64,000 bases of DNA from Margaritispora aquatica (Eukaryota > Ascomycota > Leotiomycetes > Helotiales > Discinellaceae): contig VJWN01000007.1 of NCBI GenBank assembly GCA_007644065.1, positions 310,001-374,000 of the forward strand. The letters are read 5' to 3'. The notes under the pieces were generated by a model, which saw only the letters and a program-made list of their open reading frames with translations, was not told the origin of the DNA and did no database searches. This document shows positions 34,553-46,508 of this stretch, in pieces. Each line of letters opens with the position of its first letter. Position 1 is the first letter of the stretch. Made by a program: the position numbers and the translations under genes.

Positions 34553-36925
34553 GTTAACCTTTCTGGATCTCGTGACCGATGGTCTTAATGATGCTCAACC
34601 ATCATTTATCACGGAGTTGTACTTTTGAGAGAAAGGTTTGGAGTTAAAGGGAGGCTTACTTGCCATTCAATGTTCTTTGTTCTGCAGATAGTGGCGTTCG
34701 AATGTCTTTATTTAGCTAAGAGGAGTGGGTAGTTGGCGTCAAGTGTGGAATTTTAGAGGCATCGTGTGTGTTGTATTTATGCCGTAGGAGTTCGGTCGCT
34801 TGTTTGTTGAAAGTTTTCATCTTTGCTTAAGGTTAGAGTGTAGATCTATTGTTTATTATGCTATATTCAGACATCCATCTTTGTCTGCAAGTGTGACAAT
34901 TCCTCTCCATTTTACAGCTCTCTATTCCCCTAATCGAACTCTTAAGACACAACAACAACGCCATATATCACGCTTGAATCGCTAATAGTACAAGAAGTTC
35001 AGGGAAGCTTTTAAACGAAAGAAATAAAAGCAACTAAGCTTAAAATCCCTTTTCACTAATCGTTGGCTGACTTGCTTATTGGTGACCCTGCAGGGGCTAT
35101 CTACCATGATATGGCGCAAGGAAGACTTGGTTGTCTCTACATGTCTTTAACATTGTTTTCTTTACTTTAACATGACAGCGAATGAGACATGGAAGTTTTT
35201 CACCACTGGTTTTCTTTTCTTTCGTTTTTCCCACTTGTCTCAGAATAGCTTCATCACATGTCCAAGCTCTCAAGCACTTTTAACAGGTTACCCCCTACCT
35301 ACACCCCGTATCCTTGTCAAGTTTGGACTCATGTAGTCATCTCAAGTCTTGGGTACGAAGTACCGTATCCATCGTTTATAACAAAGTTGTCAGTTTATGG
35401 GTGGATAAGATGGTTGTATCTTAGAGTTGAGAGTTGGGGCTTAGGCCAGCACACTATCTTGACTTGACATGAGGCATGACTTAATTAGTTCATAGACTTG
35501 TCCACAGTAGAGCAATTGATGCGTTTTACCACTAGGTCTATCCATCAAGGGAAATGTCTTTGTATTTGGTTGTTGGCCTCGGCTTGGCCGAACATGAAAA
35601 TTGGTGAGAATTGTTAACTTTACGATCAGAGTCCATGCAATTTAATGGCGAATCGCAAGAGCGCAAGTATACGGTTTATAGATATATCCACCTACGAACG
35701 TGCTTTTTACCCTTTTTGCCGGAGATGGTGAAACTTTCTTCAAGAGATGGTGGCTTGACGCCTCGAGTTCCGAGGACACCGCGTAGCACAAGCGCACGCC
35801 ATGGCGAATTCCTTGGGCTCGAGATCTTGCATGATGAAAAGAAATGAGGTTTGTCTTGATTTAGGTTTCGGTCACAGGACATGGCTGAGATACTTGTTGG
35901 CCCCAGAATTAAATCTCCTATTTCTGGAGCCGACGAGTTCTATTCTTCTGTGTTCTCTAAACCGTCCGTCTCTGTTGTGTGGTATTTAGAGCTAGTTCCA
36001 TATAGTTATTGGTACTGCAGAAAAACTCCTGAGATGTGCAAATGAGGTGATGATAGTATGTGGATTATAGCTGTGTTGGACTGGTATACCTACTCTCTTT
36101 CTCACAAGTGTGAAGTATGAACCCCAGCTTCTTTGACATGAAGTCGGCTTGCCAGGTCGGAGTTGAGGCTTCAGGCTTGTGAAAGGAGCGATTACTGAAC
36201 TTTCAACGCTTGAAAACTTCATCCCTATATCTCTCTGCTCACTTTTCACAAAGCTAAAGTCTGAACCCTAGTCTCAGTCTATCAATGGGCTTATATAGTA
36301 GAGTTTAGGTCTCAGACTTCAAACTTGTGCCCTGTGAGGAAGTTGGACAGGAAATAGACTGTATGAAATCATATGCTAGAGAACTGAGGAACCGGGGTTC
36401 ATTCAAGTCAAAGAGTAATCGATTTAAGTCCAGAGCATGATCCTTGACATCTATTTTGGTTTTTGTTTTGTCCTTCAAAACCTAGATTTAACACCGTCCA
36501 CCATTACTGTCCCAGCATAAGAAAGGCTTCACTGCGAAAAGACTTGGGTTCAGATTTCAGACATACACATAACTGTTTGGTGGATAATGATCAGCCGGTA
36601 TGCATCAGAAAAGAGTTCGAAAGAAAGCAAATGCAAAACGTATCAACCAATACATAAGCTTTCATCTTCGTAAGTCGGATGTCTGAATCCTAGTCTGGTA
36701 GACTTGCTTTGGAGTGAAAACACATGGATTTGGAATTCAGAATTGCAAGACACAAGAGTGAGGTCTCCATAGACTAAACACTCAGATAGCCATCAGATAT
36801 TCCGAAAAAGACTCCAAAGATTACTGAAGCTGCATATATCAACAGCAGTGTGTAGGTAAGTTGGGGTGGATTAGGGGTTCAGTCTTTAGAGTCGTAAAAA
36901 TAAGCGAGTGCCGCCAGTGCATTGC
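34553..36925. other. Long intergenic region with recurring TGAACC-type elements
   Basis: About 2.4 kb without a supported gene. Its right half contains 18-bp relatives of RAGTNTGAAYCCYAGNYT at 36112-36130, 36257-36274 and 36679-36696. It also has an inverted GGGTTCAG near 36875, and GAGTTGAGGCTTCAGGCTT near 36163 (relatives near 40815 and 41460). These lie upstream of the secreted-protein genes. Confidence 0.5.
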
Positions 36926-36946
36926 ATCAATTTCCACCACCAACAT
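36926..36946 (+). promoter_or_regulatory. Shared promoter element 1 (copy 2)
   Basis: This ATCAATTTCCACCAC-CAACAT block matches the copies at 338-357 and 39559-39578. It lies 118 bp upstream of the ATG at 37065. A TATATAAG box at about 36975 lies between it and the gene. Confidence 0.6.
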
Positions 36947-37064
36947 ACAGTTCAACTTTTCAAGCCTTACCGTCTATATAAGAAACTCGCTCTGCCCTCT
37001 ACAGTCAGTTCATCACACCATACTCAGCCTTCATCATCTTTAAATCCACCACAGCTTCACCAAA

Positions 37065-37951
37065 ATGAAGTCTTCAATTCTTGTCTCCGTTCTCTTTGCA
37101 GCTTACCTACAGCCCGCGTTCGCTGCCGCGGCCTCCTGCAACATCGCCAACAGCAACATCGAAAAATGCTTTAGCAAGGCAGCCCCCGCTGCTAGCTCTT
37201 TTTGTTCTTCTTTCGTTGCAGCCCCTACTCCAGTGGTAGCTGGGTTTGACTGCGTTACAAAGCATAGCGGAGAGATATATGCCTCGTCAAGCATAGCCTC
37301 GCTCTGCAGCTGTTATAGCGCCACCGCAGTCTCTTCAGTAAAGACTTCGACATCTGCTGCCACTTGCTCGGCGAGTGTTTCTATCTCCGTGACAACATCG
37401 TACATCACTGTTGTACAAACTGCCACTACCACTGCCCCAACGTAAGTATTTCTCAATTATCAACATTCTAGCGAAGTATTGCCAGCTAACAGCCTCTGTG
37501 CAGCGTCACCGTTACCCAGGATTGCAGTTCCTCTACTTCTACTTCCACCTCCACCTCCACCATGATTACCTCTACCTTCACCTCAACCAAGATTAGCTCT
37601 ACCTCCACTTCCACCACGAGTACCACATCGGTGCTCCCTGTCCCCACTCCAGCTTCACTTTGGATAACGACCTACACGGCGCACATGTGTACTATGAACT
37701 GGATGACGGATGGGGGCCAACATCTTGTTGAGGGCGTTTGCAAGACGTTCGGAGCCGGAAGCGTTGCATACCAATCATTTGTGCCGGGTAATCTGTGCAG
37801 TTCAGATGCTACGGCAGCAAGCTGTACCCTGAGTCTGTATAATGATTATAGTTGCTCGAGTCTGATGCTTGCAGGCACACCCTCTACAGAGGGTGCATGT
37901 CTTAGCAACTATAGTTCCTTCGGATCGGCAAAACTAACTTGTGGCTGTTAA
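37065..37951 (+). CDS. Small secreted cysteine-rich Ser/Thr-rich protein
   Basis: Two exons (37065-37441 and 37504-37951) give 274 residues. A signal peptide (MKSSILVSVLFAAYLQPAFA) precedes the family motif seen at 1-210 and 39749: C..NIEKCF, SSFCSSFVAAPTP, GFDCVTK-SGEIY, then LCSCY. The middle is a Ser/Thr linker, in part encoded by TCC/ACC microsatellite-like DNA, and probably O-glycosylated. The C-terminal domain has regularly spaced cysteines (MCTMNW, GVCKTFG, GNLCSS, SCTLSL, YSCSS, GACLSN) and ends in TCGC. There is no GPI signal. The gene is likely extracellular and possibly effector-like, but no function can be read. Confidence 0.85.
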
Positions 37952-39558
37952 GGTGACAAGCCGATTAACACCGAGTGGGCGCGCTTTCCTCCCCGTCTCT
38001 TTTCCGCTCAGAACCGATATTTTCGTGATGTTATCAGAGCAGAAGGCGAAGGAAGCCACCTTCACAAAGATGAATGGCAGGTCCGTGGCGGATGGATAGA
38101 GAAAATCCGGTCTTGATTGTGCGCAACGATGAGCGTGGATATGTTGGTTCTGATGCGGCTCGCTCAAGTTCTATGTTTAAAACTCATTTGGCTAGGATTT
38201 CTGGACATGTGATGTCGAGTAAATTGGGAGGACTTCACCTAGATACAAGGTTGTGAATTTTGGGTACTTATAGGTTCTGATATGAAAATGGGGTTCCCAA
38301 ATTGTTTTATATTCTTCTCTGCTGGTGTCTTGCAACAATCTCGCTCAGAATTTAGCCATTGGACTTCGCCTCTCAAGTTTTCAATCACAACCCACAGTTT
38401 CTCTTCGCACTATTCGCTATCTCATTCCTCATCTGGGTGTTTGCCAGTCTTATTTCTCACTATTCCTATTTGCTTGCTTAAGTCCAAGCGAAAAGAGCTA
38501 GTCACCAGTAGCCGAAAGCTGAGTACGGTAACAGACATCATGCATTCATATTCGTGTGTTACAGCTGTACTCTTCACATTAAGGAAATCGTAAGCCTAGG
38601 GGTCTATCGGATTTATATCTGTCACCATCTTAGTGGCTCCTCCACCTCTTTGGACTCCCTCGGCAACTTGGCCGAAATAATGGTTCCTAAACCATATACT
38701 TGGCGGAAAATTCCAGCTCAGAGTTAAGGATGCTAGTAATAAGTATAGTACGTGTTTTCATCACAGTTTTACTCTATTTTCTCCTCTTTACTTTAAAGTA
38801 TCCAATATTTATAAGTTTATAATAGATAAAAAAGAATACAGTTTGAGAACTTCTATTTACCATTACTCAAATCTTTCAATTCTCAAACTAGCTTTAGACT
38901 ATTTTATAACCTTAATCCCTCAGTCTCTTGCCTAGCTAAAACCGCGAACTATTTTTTTACTTGAAAGATGATTTTGTATGAACTACTTGTTCTTGATTCG
39001 CCTCACCTGACTTAGTAAACTGTACTTTACCATACCCCCCTCCATATATGAAGAGTAAAAGAATCCGAGCTACTGACTACTTGCCAAGAAGGAGATGGTC
39101 GACGAAAGTATCGCCGTAGGAGTATGATTTTTTCATTTTTCATCTCCGGTGTCACTCTAGTTTCTTCGGAGATGCTGGCTGATTGATGTAGGACATCGAC
39201 GTCTCAGGTTACGAGAACCTCTTGTTGTGCCTGCAGCAATATACCGTACTCTACTGTTCAAACATTTATCTTCCAATCATTCTATTATTCATATTCTCCT
39301 GCTCGCATTTTGTGTGATATTTAAAGCTCTTATTATCGAGTGGTCAGTACTTTTTGCTTTGTTTTCAGACACTCTCTCGCCACACTTTACGCCAGCTGGT
39401 CACTTTACGCCAGCTGATAAATATTTACTTGATTTTTCCATCAATATGAAGTTTGAACCCCAGTTCTCTGAAAGCAAGGTCATTTATGGTAGAGGCCCTG
39501 CACTAGGGTTCGCATTTCAGAAGAGAAAAGGCGAGTAAGTGCTTGAGTGATACATCGC
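37952..39558. other. AT-rich intergenic region between two secreted-protein genes
   Basis: About 1.6 kb between tandem paralogues. The segment 38700-39000 is very AT-rich. No supported gene is present. A TGAACCCCAGTTCT element lies at 39449-39466, just upstream of element 1 at 39559. Confidence 0.45.
39449..39466 (+). promoter_or_regulatory. Shared promoter element 2 (copy at the third paralogue)
   Basis: This GTTTGAACCCCAGTTCTC-type element stands 93 bp upstream of element 1. That mirrors the arrangement at 438-454 and 338-357. Confidence 0.4.
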
Positions 39559-39578
39559 ATCAATTTCTACCAAGACAT
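39559..39578 (+). promoter_or_regulatory. Shared promoter element 1 (copy 3)
   Basis: ATCAATTTCTACCAAGACAT differs by only one or two bases from the copy at 338-357. It lies 170 bp upstream of the ATG at 39749. Confidence 0.6.
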
Positions 39579-39748
39579 GTCTCTATTTATCTCAGACCTC
39601 GTTCCTTACCAGCTCAATTCATTCAAAATCAGATTCTTTGTATCTGAAGCTCTGCTCTCTGTAAACTATACGAGAGACAGTAGATCTTCTTGCATCATCC
39701 GACAGCTTTGCTCTTGTTATTCGCCACTCTACAGTCCGCTCCTCAAAG

Positions 39749-40543
39749 ATGATGTCTTCAATGTTTACCTCCTTCTTTCTCGTGGCTATTCTTTACTTAT
39801 CCCCCGCCTTCGCCGCTAGCTGTAAAAAGAATGGTAATAGCCTCGAAAGATGCTTTAATAAGTCACTCGAAGGGGCTAGCTCCTTCTGTTCTCCCTTCGT
39901 TACAGCTCCTACTCCCGTTATAGGTGGTTTTGACTGTCTTACGAAAAAGTCTGGAGAATTGTATGTCTTCTCTAGTGTATCTTCAATATGTAGCTGCTTG
40001 GGCGTTACCACAGCTACTACACCAGCGGCTACAACGACAGCCCCTTCAGTCGCTACTGCAACTGCAGCTTGCTCACCACCAGCACCAAGCGGCGATCCCG
40101 CCACGATCACTGTAAATATTTTCTCGGACCCCGACTGCTCAAACTACCTACCTACGATTACTCTTGTTGAAAACATCTGCCTAACCTTCTCGGCTAGAGC
40201 CATCGTGTACGACACGTTCACAGTTGGGACTCAGTGCGACAGCGGTTTTGGCGATGGTGCAGCCACCGGCAGCCTCGTAACATTATTTTCTGATGCGGTT
40301 TGCACGACTAGTATGGACATAGGTAGCAGCATGCCAATTAATACTGCCATGTGTGTGATCCCCGATAGAAGAGCAAGTGCAATCGGCAATTATGACTTGC
40401 AGTTGTCCAACTGGAGGATAGATGGAGGAAACGCGGTCCCAATCATATACAAGCGAAGGAGTGCTGTTGTATTGGTTTTAGATCGATTTACCTGCTATGC
40501 ACCCTTGGCCAGAGTTTGTTTCATACAATTTATATTAATTTGA
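39749..40543 (+). CDS. Small secreted cysteine-rich protein, paralogue with altered C-terminus
   Basis: An intronless frame of 264 residues. A signal peptide (FFLVAILYLSPAFA) is followed by the family motif: SCKKNGNSLERCFNKS, SSFCSPFVTAPTP, GFDCLTKKSGELY, ICSCL. A short Ala/Thr linker replaces the long Ser/Thr linker of the neighbour at 37065. The C-terminal domain keeps cysteines in DPDCSN, NICLTF, TQCDSG, VCTTSM and AMC. The last 50 residues have no counterpart in the neighbour and end in hydrophobic ICFIQFILI-like residues. The true stop may therefore have been lost, or a 3' intron missed. Local duplication with the 37065 gene is likely. Confidence 0.8.
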   Translation: MMSSMFTSFFLVAILYLSPAFAASCKKNGNSLERCFNKSLEGASSFCSPFVTAPTPVIGGFDCLTKKSGELYVFSSVSSICSCLGVTTATTPAATTTAPSVATATAACSPPAPSGDPATITVNIFSDPDCSNYLPTITLVENICLTFSARAIVYDTFTVGTQCDSGFGDGAATGSLVTLFSDAVCTTSMDIGSSMPINTAMCVIPDRRASAIGNYDLQLSNWRIDGGNAVPIIYKRRSAVVLVLDRFTCYAPLARVCFIQFILI

Positions 40544-41753
40544 GAGGTATTTGATCTGAACATGAGTTTGGTAATGTTGGGATATCCACTGGGTGGTCGT
40601 AAAAATGTGGCATCTTAACAATGCTTTAGGGACTGCATAGGCAAATGAAAATCGTTGGTCGTAATTAAATATATCACGCCTGGATGTGTTGCAATTATTC
40701 TGGTCGCATTCAAAGTTAGCCTTGATTGCTGATATATTAGAAATCTAAAATTCTTTAGCCTTGACTTTGCCATTACTTCTATCAAATTGAAGCGTTGAGT
40801 TTTCGGTTTGGTAAGTTGAGGCCTGAAGCAACTCATGTATTAAAAAATTGGGCAAGTGAGTATACAGAATCTACAGCTTTTCGAAGAAAGAGAGACTGTA
40901 TAATGGGAAAAAACGGTATAGACTCTCTACAGTACTACTGTGTGTAGTACGAAGGTGGCTTCTCACGACTGTATGTAGTGATGGTAGAGGTAATGGGAAG
41001 AGTTAGCGATATGCTTCTTTTGAGAATATTAGTGTTTCGTAATTATAGATCGCAAAGGGTTGAAAGGAAGGGAATAGGCAAGTATAGGTGGGGCACGATA
41101 GCAGTTAAGAGTTCACAAGTGGAGGGGATTTGGCGGGCGAACAAAGTTAAGCGTAGAGAGTAGGATGAAAGCAAGTGTAGATATAAGCAGTTGACACTAA
41201 CTGTTCGGTTATTTGCAACTCGAAAAAATAGAAGCAGCAAGGCAAGAAGAGACTACGTATTATTTTAGCTCATCGATGATCACCGATCCTATTGCTGACA
41301 ATTCTTTGGAAAAGACAGAAATCCATACACAAACCACACATATACATCTACCTAATTGCTTCTTTTGATAGAATGAAAGAAATCTCTAGTTCAGGAACAC
41401 ATCCAAGTTACGTTACCGAGGCCTTTCATATCTCGTTCGTCATTTCTGGTTGAATGTGGAGTTAAGGCCTCAGGCTTAGACCTTGACTTGGTTTTTATAC
41501 TCTCCCGCTCGTTAAGCTTCGGTAATGACATCTAGAGTGACCCCATGTGTGGAGTAAAAGTATAGAGGCCATCTTTGAAGGCAGCTAGTGGTCAATGCAA
41601 CATAGGGAATAGATCTGTCACCTGTGAAATGGGAGGAGCTTGAACTGTTATTTTGCCATGCTTAATCCAATTTCAATTAAACCCTTACCATACCTGATCC
41701 TGCAAAAGCTGAAATCGTAATCTCTCTCACTTCAACACGTTGAGATCTCCACT
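40544..41753. other. Intergenic region
   Basis: About 1.2 kb between the secreted-protein gene and the 3' end of the aldo-keto reductase. Short relatives of the GAGTTRAGGCCTCAGGCTT word occur near 40815 and 41460. No gene was supported. Confidence 0.45.
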
Positions 41754-43169
41754 TTACTCCACAGCATCCTTCTTCGCCTTCCACTCTTCCAACTCAGCCG
41801 TATCTCTGTAGTTCCAACTCTGAAATTTCTCAGGCATCGCACCACCCTTCAGCTCACCCCTCGCTGTCTCCAAGAACGCTCTAACCTCCTTCTCACCCTC
41901 CCCTCCACCCTCCAACAAACCCTGCACCTTCCCCAAAGCGTCCCAATTCTCCTCCAACCACTTGATCCTCTTTGTGCCAGGAATAGGAATGACGTCCTCT
42001 CCTTGTGCCATCAGCCAAGCCAATGCAAGCTGACTGACTGTGCAGCCATACTTCTTTGCCAATGCGCCGAATCTGTCTGTGATCTCCGCGTTTGTGGAGG
42101 CATTCTCGGGAAGGAAGCGAGGCATAACCTTGGTGCGCATGTCCTTGTCGTCGTTCTCTGGGGATAGTGGAGTGCCAGATGCGAAGGTTGCAGTTAGTGT
42201 GCCGCGGTTTAGAGGCGTGGCTGCGATGAGGGCGACACCGAGAGAGCGGCAGGTGGCAAGGAGGTCGGTACCTGAGGGACCTTCGATGTCGAGGACGAAG
42301 GGAGAGTAGTCGACTTGTGCGGCTGCGACATGGGCGATCTTACAGGCGCGGATCAAGGTTCGAGAGGAGATAGCAGAGAGGCCAATGTGCTTGATTTTCC
42401 CTTCGCTGGATGACATAACCGTTAGCGAGAAGTTATGACATAATATTTGAATCCCGAGGTGAGGGATAACTCACGCCTGCAATTCCTTCAAAGCTCTCAT
42501 GGTCTCCTCAATCGGCATCTCAGGGTTAGGGTGGTGTAAGTAGTCTGTAATTTGTTAGCTATCATCCTCTAAATGCGCAGAAAGGAAAAAGAAGTGCGTA
42601 CACAAATCGATATACTCCACGCCCAAAACCCTCAAGCTCTCCTCACACGCCTTCTTGCAATACTCATAAGAGCTATCAAGCTCAAACGTCGCTCCGCCTT
42701 TCACGAAGCCAAATTTAGTAGCGAGGAAGATATCGTTTCTCTTCCCTGTACGAGCGAACCATTTTGCAAGGAGGGCTTCAGAATCACCGTACAGACTGTT
42801 GCGGAGCTTTGAGTTAGTCGACTTTGTCCACTCTACTTCTCATGATGGTTGATCTGGGCTTGTTTGTGTGTCTTGTAGTAGGATCGATGTGATGGGAAAA
42901 AGAAACCAAGGAGTCTTAGAAAGAGGACGAGGGACAAGAGGCAAGAAGATGAAAGAAACGAGAAAGACAAACTCAGCACTATCCCAAAACCTCGCCCCAA
43001 TCTCCCACGCTCTATCCAGAATCGCGAAGCGCTCCTCGTCAGTCAAAATGGCGCCATAAACAGCATAGCTCATACCCATCAGGCCAAAGCCCAATTGAGG
43101 GACGAGGGGTCCATCTTTGCCGAGAGGGACGAGCTTGATGTTTGAGTTTGGGGTGGTGGTGGTAGCCAT
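41754..43169 (-). CDS. Aldo-keto reductase
   Basis: Four exons (43169-42973, 42795-42602, 42544-42475, 42405-41754) join in phase to give 370 residues, the usual length for this (beta/alpha)8 NADPH-dependent carbonyl reductase family. The catalytic tetrad is visible: Asp63 (FWDSADLYG), Tyr68, Lys93 (ATKFGF) and His134 (YYLHHPNP). The strand after it reads KIKHIGLSAISS. A later segment, GCTVSQLALAWLMAQGEDVIPIPGTKR, contains the cofactor phosphate-binding loop. The motifs resemble yeast YakC/pyridoxal-reductase-type enzymes, but the substrate cannot be told. The first donor is GTTTGT, a weaker match than the others. No secondary-metabolite genes are adjacent. Confidence 0.9.
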
Positions 43170-44519
43170 TGTTGAATGGATGTTTTGAGCAGAAGGTTGA
43201 TGTTGGGGATCGTTGAGCTGAGTATGAATCGAGCTTTCAACTTAATGTTGGAAGGTCGATGGATTGATTGAAGCGCTGAACTGGAGACTATGAGTTAGAA
43301 GGCAGAGATGAGATGATGATGAAAAAGAGCAGCGAAACCAACTTTTCTCCAGGAGAACGAAGACCTTTATACACCAAACCAGTCTTTCATCAACAAACCC
43401 ACCAAATCAGAAAATCACCCGTTCTCCCCTCATCCATCATCCATCAAACGGTCCTCATCACTAACTCTATCTTCCGGCCCCGTACACATCCATCCAGCAC
43501 CCACCACCAACCTCCGGATCTCCACATCTCCATCCATAGCTCCCTCCATCCCAGCCAAGAAATGGTACCAAGTGACGGCCATTCCAAGCATACCTCATGT
43601 ATCCTCCACACAACAAATTCGAGACGTCCGCTCCAGCTCCGTTCCTCCGTCGTAGGTCCGTCATACCTCCACCAGCTCCAGCTCCAGCTCCAGCTCCACT
43701 TTCACCCCATACATCTGTACCCCGAGAGCGCAGTGTAACAACGACAAACGGCCATCGTCTCCTTCAACCATATCATACGATCGGAAGTCTTCTTGCGTGG
43801 TATGTGTGTTCTCGTTCGACGACAAAGTTGAGGCCCGGACAGACGTCAGATGGAAATAGTGGGGTCACAATTTGGAAGCGAACCAATCATGCAGCACGAT
43901 TACCCCACAAAAAGGAAGAATCCAACCCATCCAACGACCCATTGAAAATCGAAGACACTTTCTCATCCAGACATACGAAGAAACAGAATGGTGACAACGA
44001 TAAAACAGAGTTACCCAGAGAGACTTCCCACCAGGGAGGTCTACCTAACTTCAGGAGATCTTCTCACATATCACTCAACACGGCCACAGCACTCCGAAGA
44101 AACCACAGGGTATCGCAAGCATAATGATCATAAACTTCATTCGCAAGGTAATAGCAACTGGAGCACTAGCAATTAAAGAAAAACCGCAATGCGAGACTAC
44201 CAATACAGCGCAAAGTCTCTATTTCAGCAGGCCAGCCACAACATCCACCAATCTCGCCGATTGCATCCCGTCTCAACAACCCCAACCATCATACGCATGT
44301 AAGCCAGAAGGAACCCAAAACGCTACACTTTTCCCCGGTATAACAAGGAAAATAGCTGTCGCTGTTATTCCCTCGTCATCATGATGCCATTATACCCACA
44401 CACAGAGCTTGTCCGTGTCCTCGAATTCATACGTTCGTTCTGTGACCCATTTGTACGTGCACACCTCATTTCCAAACGAGTCAATTACCAGATTACATTC
44501 GTGGCGCTCGATCGAAGAT
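43170..44519. other. Intergenic region with overlapping uncertain ORFs
   Basis: This 1.35-kb region lies upstream of the reductase and downstream of the Pom33-like gene. It is open in several frames, notably plus 43597-44124 (175 codons, Pro/Ala then charged) and 44124-44384. A CAGCTC hexanucleotide tandem repeat lies at about 43668-43698. I cannot choose a coding frame, so no gene is called. Confidence 0.4.
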
Positions 44520-45643
44520 TTATGAGGTCTTCTTAGGTGGTGCAGTGTTGACGTACTTGCCAGCATCGGTTGCGTCATGGAAAGTCTTTGCTCCAGACTT
44601 GATACCCGCCCAAACTTGTCGTGCAGCTGGTGGGGTAGATTGAGCACCGACCAAACTGTCAACTCTTGCCTCCAATTGTTTGAATTGACCCTGAACAAAG
44701 CTGGATTGGGCATATCGGGAGCGCAGGAAAGCGGTGTAGATGGCAATCAAGATCCACGAACCCTTAGCGAAAGTGATGGCAGAGAGGAGAAGACGACCCC
44801 AGAGGAGGATCTCAAGGATGGCAACAAGACCCATGGATGCATCATAGTACTCCTTGACAAACTTGCCAATCATATCGGCGTATGGGTTGGCCTTCATGGT
44901 TGGCTTGGCACCTGGTGCGGGGCCAGCTGGGGCGGTCTGGACAGCGGGCTGGATAGTGGGGATCAAGTTGGTGCGGGTGTATGTTGCGACGTGGAAGACA
45001 GAGTAGACGCCGAATGGGAGCATCGCTAGAGGGTATTGAGGAGCGAACAGCCAGACGAGTGCCATAGCTGTAGGAAGTCAGTATTGGTTCCACTGTGTCC
45101 TGATTATAGAGACCCACCGAGATATTGAACATTCTCGTCAGTTGCAATCGCCATAGGGCTTTGAGCTGGGCGGCCTCCACTGTTTCTTGCTCTTGCGCGG
45201 AAAGCTTTGTAAACCACGATTCCATAGGTCACCGCAGCCGAGACAAAGGCGGTGCGGTAAGAGAACCTGGCCCATCGAGAGTAGTAGTTGAATGTGATGT
45301 ATGAAAGACCATATCTAGCAATGCAGAAGAGGAGCGTCAAATGTCTGTTTGGCAAAAGTTAGTCTCGAGTATCCTCTGTAGATCATGATTGACGGCAAGG
45401 AACAGCGAGCTAAATCCTGGAACTGGACACCGCTCGCCCAAGCTCCTGCTCTATCCACGAAGTCGCACGCCTCTGAGTAGAAGAAAGAATTCGATTTCAC
45501 ATACCCGACGAACCAAGCAACTGTAACTCTGATTAGTACATATCTCTTTGAGCTCTGCGGCATATATACATACATTGTAGAGTCTGGGCGAGCTGAATGA
45601 GTCTCTGCTGCAGTGGCAGAGCGGCGGATGGTGGGGGGGCCAT
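44520..45643 (-). CDS. Pom33/TMEM33-family ER and nuclear-pore membrane protein
   Basis: Four exons (45643-45574, 45520-45505, 45344-45118, 45067-44520), including a 16-bp microexon, give 286 residues. The protein starts MAPPPSAALPLQQRLIQLAQ, then FAWFVGHLTLLFCIARYG and NYYSRWARFSYRTAFVSAAVTYG. It continues with ALVWLFAPQYPLAMLPFGVYSVFHVATYTRTN and an ASMGLVAILEILLWGRLLLSAI helix pair. This membrane layout and the FRVxY-like ends of helices match the TMEM33/Pom33/Per33 family, which sits in the ER and nuclear envelope and assists nuclear pore assembly. The C-terminal 90 residues, with RSRYAQSSFVQGQFKQLEARVD, fit the amphipathic membrane-binding tail. Phases agree throughout. The microexon is unusual but needed to keep helix 1 in frame. 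Confidence 0.82.
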
Positions 45644-46508
45644 TGTTGATGTTAATTGCAGATGCGCTGGAGTAAACTAGCAGAATATATCCGAGTTAAT
45701 TCGTATTTGGAGAGGTGTTTTGTTGCAGACAGCAGTTATGTTGATGTGTCGTGTGCGAAGAAGAAAGGTGGAAGATGGTGGGTGGTGCGAAGCTCTACTG
45801 AAATGGCTGGTTAGCAAATCCTTGTTCGTCCCACTACGCTGCCACACACCAAATCCAGAAGCAGCCGCCTGAATTCGGATTCATTCATTATTAGCCTTGA
45901 GGAAACCTATTTCACTCACAATTGAATTGAATTGAATTCTGAATTCGAGTATGAACAATCAATAACAGCTAAACTCATGGAAAATATTATATATGTAGAT
46001 CCTCGACTTGGATCCCCAAAATCAAATGATTTTCTTAGTTTCCTCGCTCTGACGTGCCTTGATTCGAGTGCTGAAGCCACATTGCGTTTCTAGGCTTGCC
46101 CATCGTCATAGTTGTGGCTGAACTTACACTTTCCGCCATCATCACATGTCGATGCCAGGGTTCAGGCACCCCTCTACAGATATTGGGGCACTGATGATCG
46201 AATGGAGAGTTAGGAGAATTATCGTATCAAATCAGGTGTCTGGTAAGACACGGCTGTTCCACCGTGATAAGAATCATAACAGGGTATAGGAGCTGAACTT
46301 GGAGAAACCTGGAAGATACACAAGAAGAGCCTGTTAAAGAAAATGATGGTAGAGGTGGTGGATATCAGTGTAGAAAGCTTGTATCAAGTATTCATTCCAA
46401 TAGTGGTATCACCCTTCCATCAACTCCTTCCTCCCAAACTCCGATTTATGCTTGTCCGGTATAATATACAGATTCTTGACTTTACATCTATCATACTAAC
46501 GCAGCGCT
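45644..46508. other. Intergenic: Pom33-like promoter and Ctk2 3' flank
   Basis: An 865-bp gap. A short GAATT repeat lies near 45921-45945. No coding frame stands out. Confidence 0.45.

Noticed and set aside
44577..45029. 150-codon plus-strand ORF opposite the Pom33-like gene
   Set aside because: Shadow of the minus-strand gene, whose four exons join in phase and match a known family.
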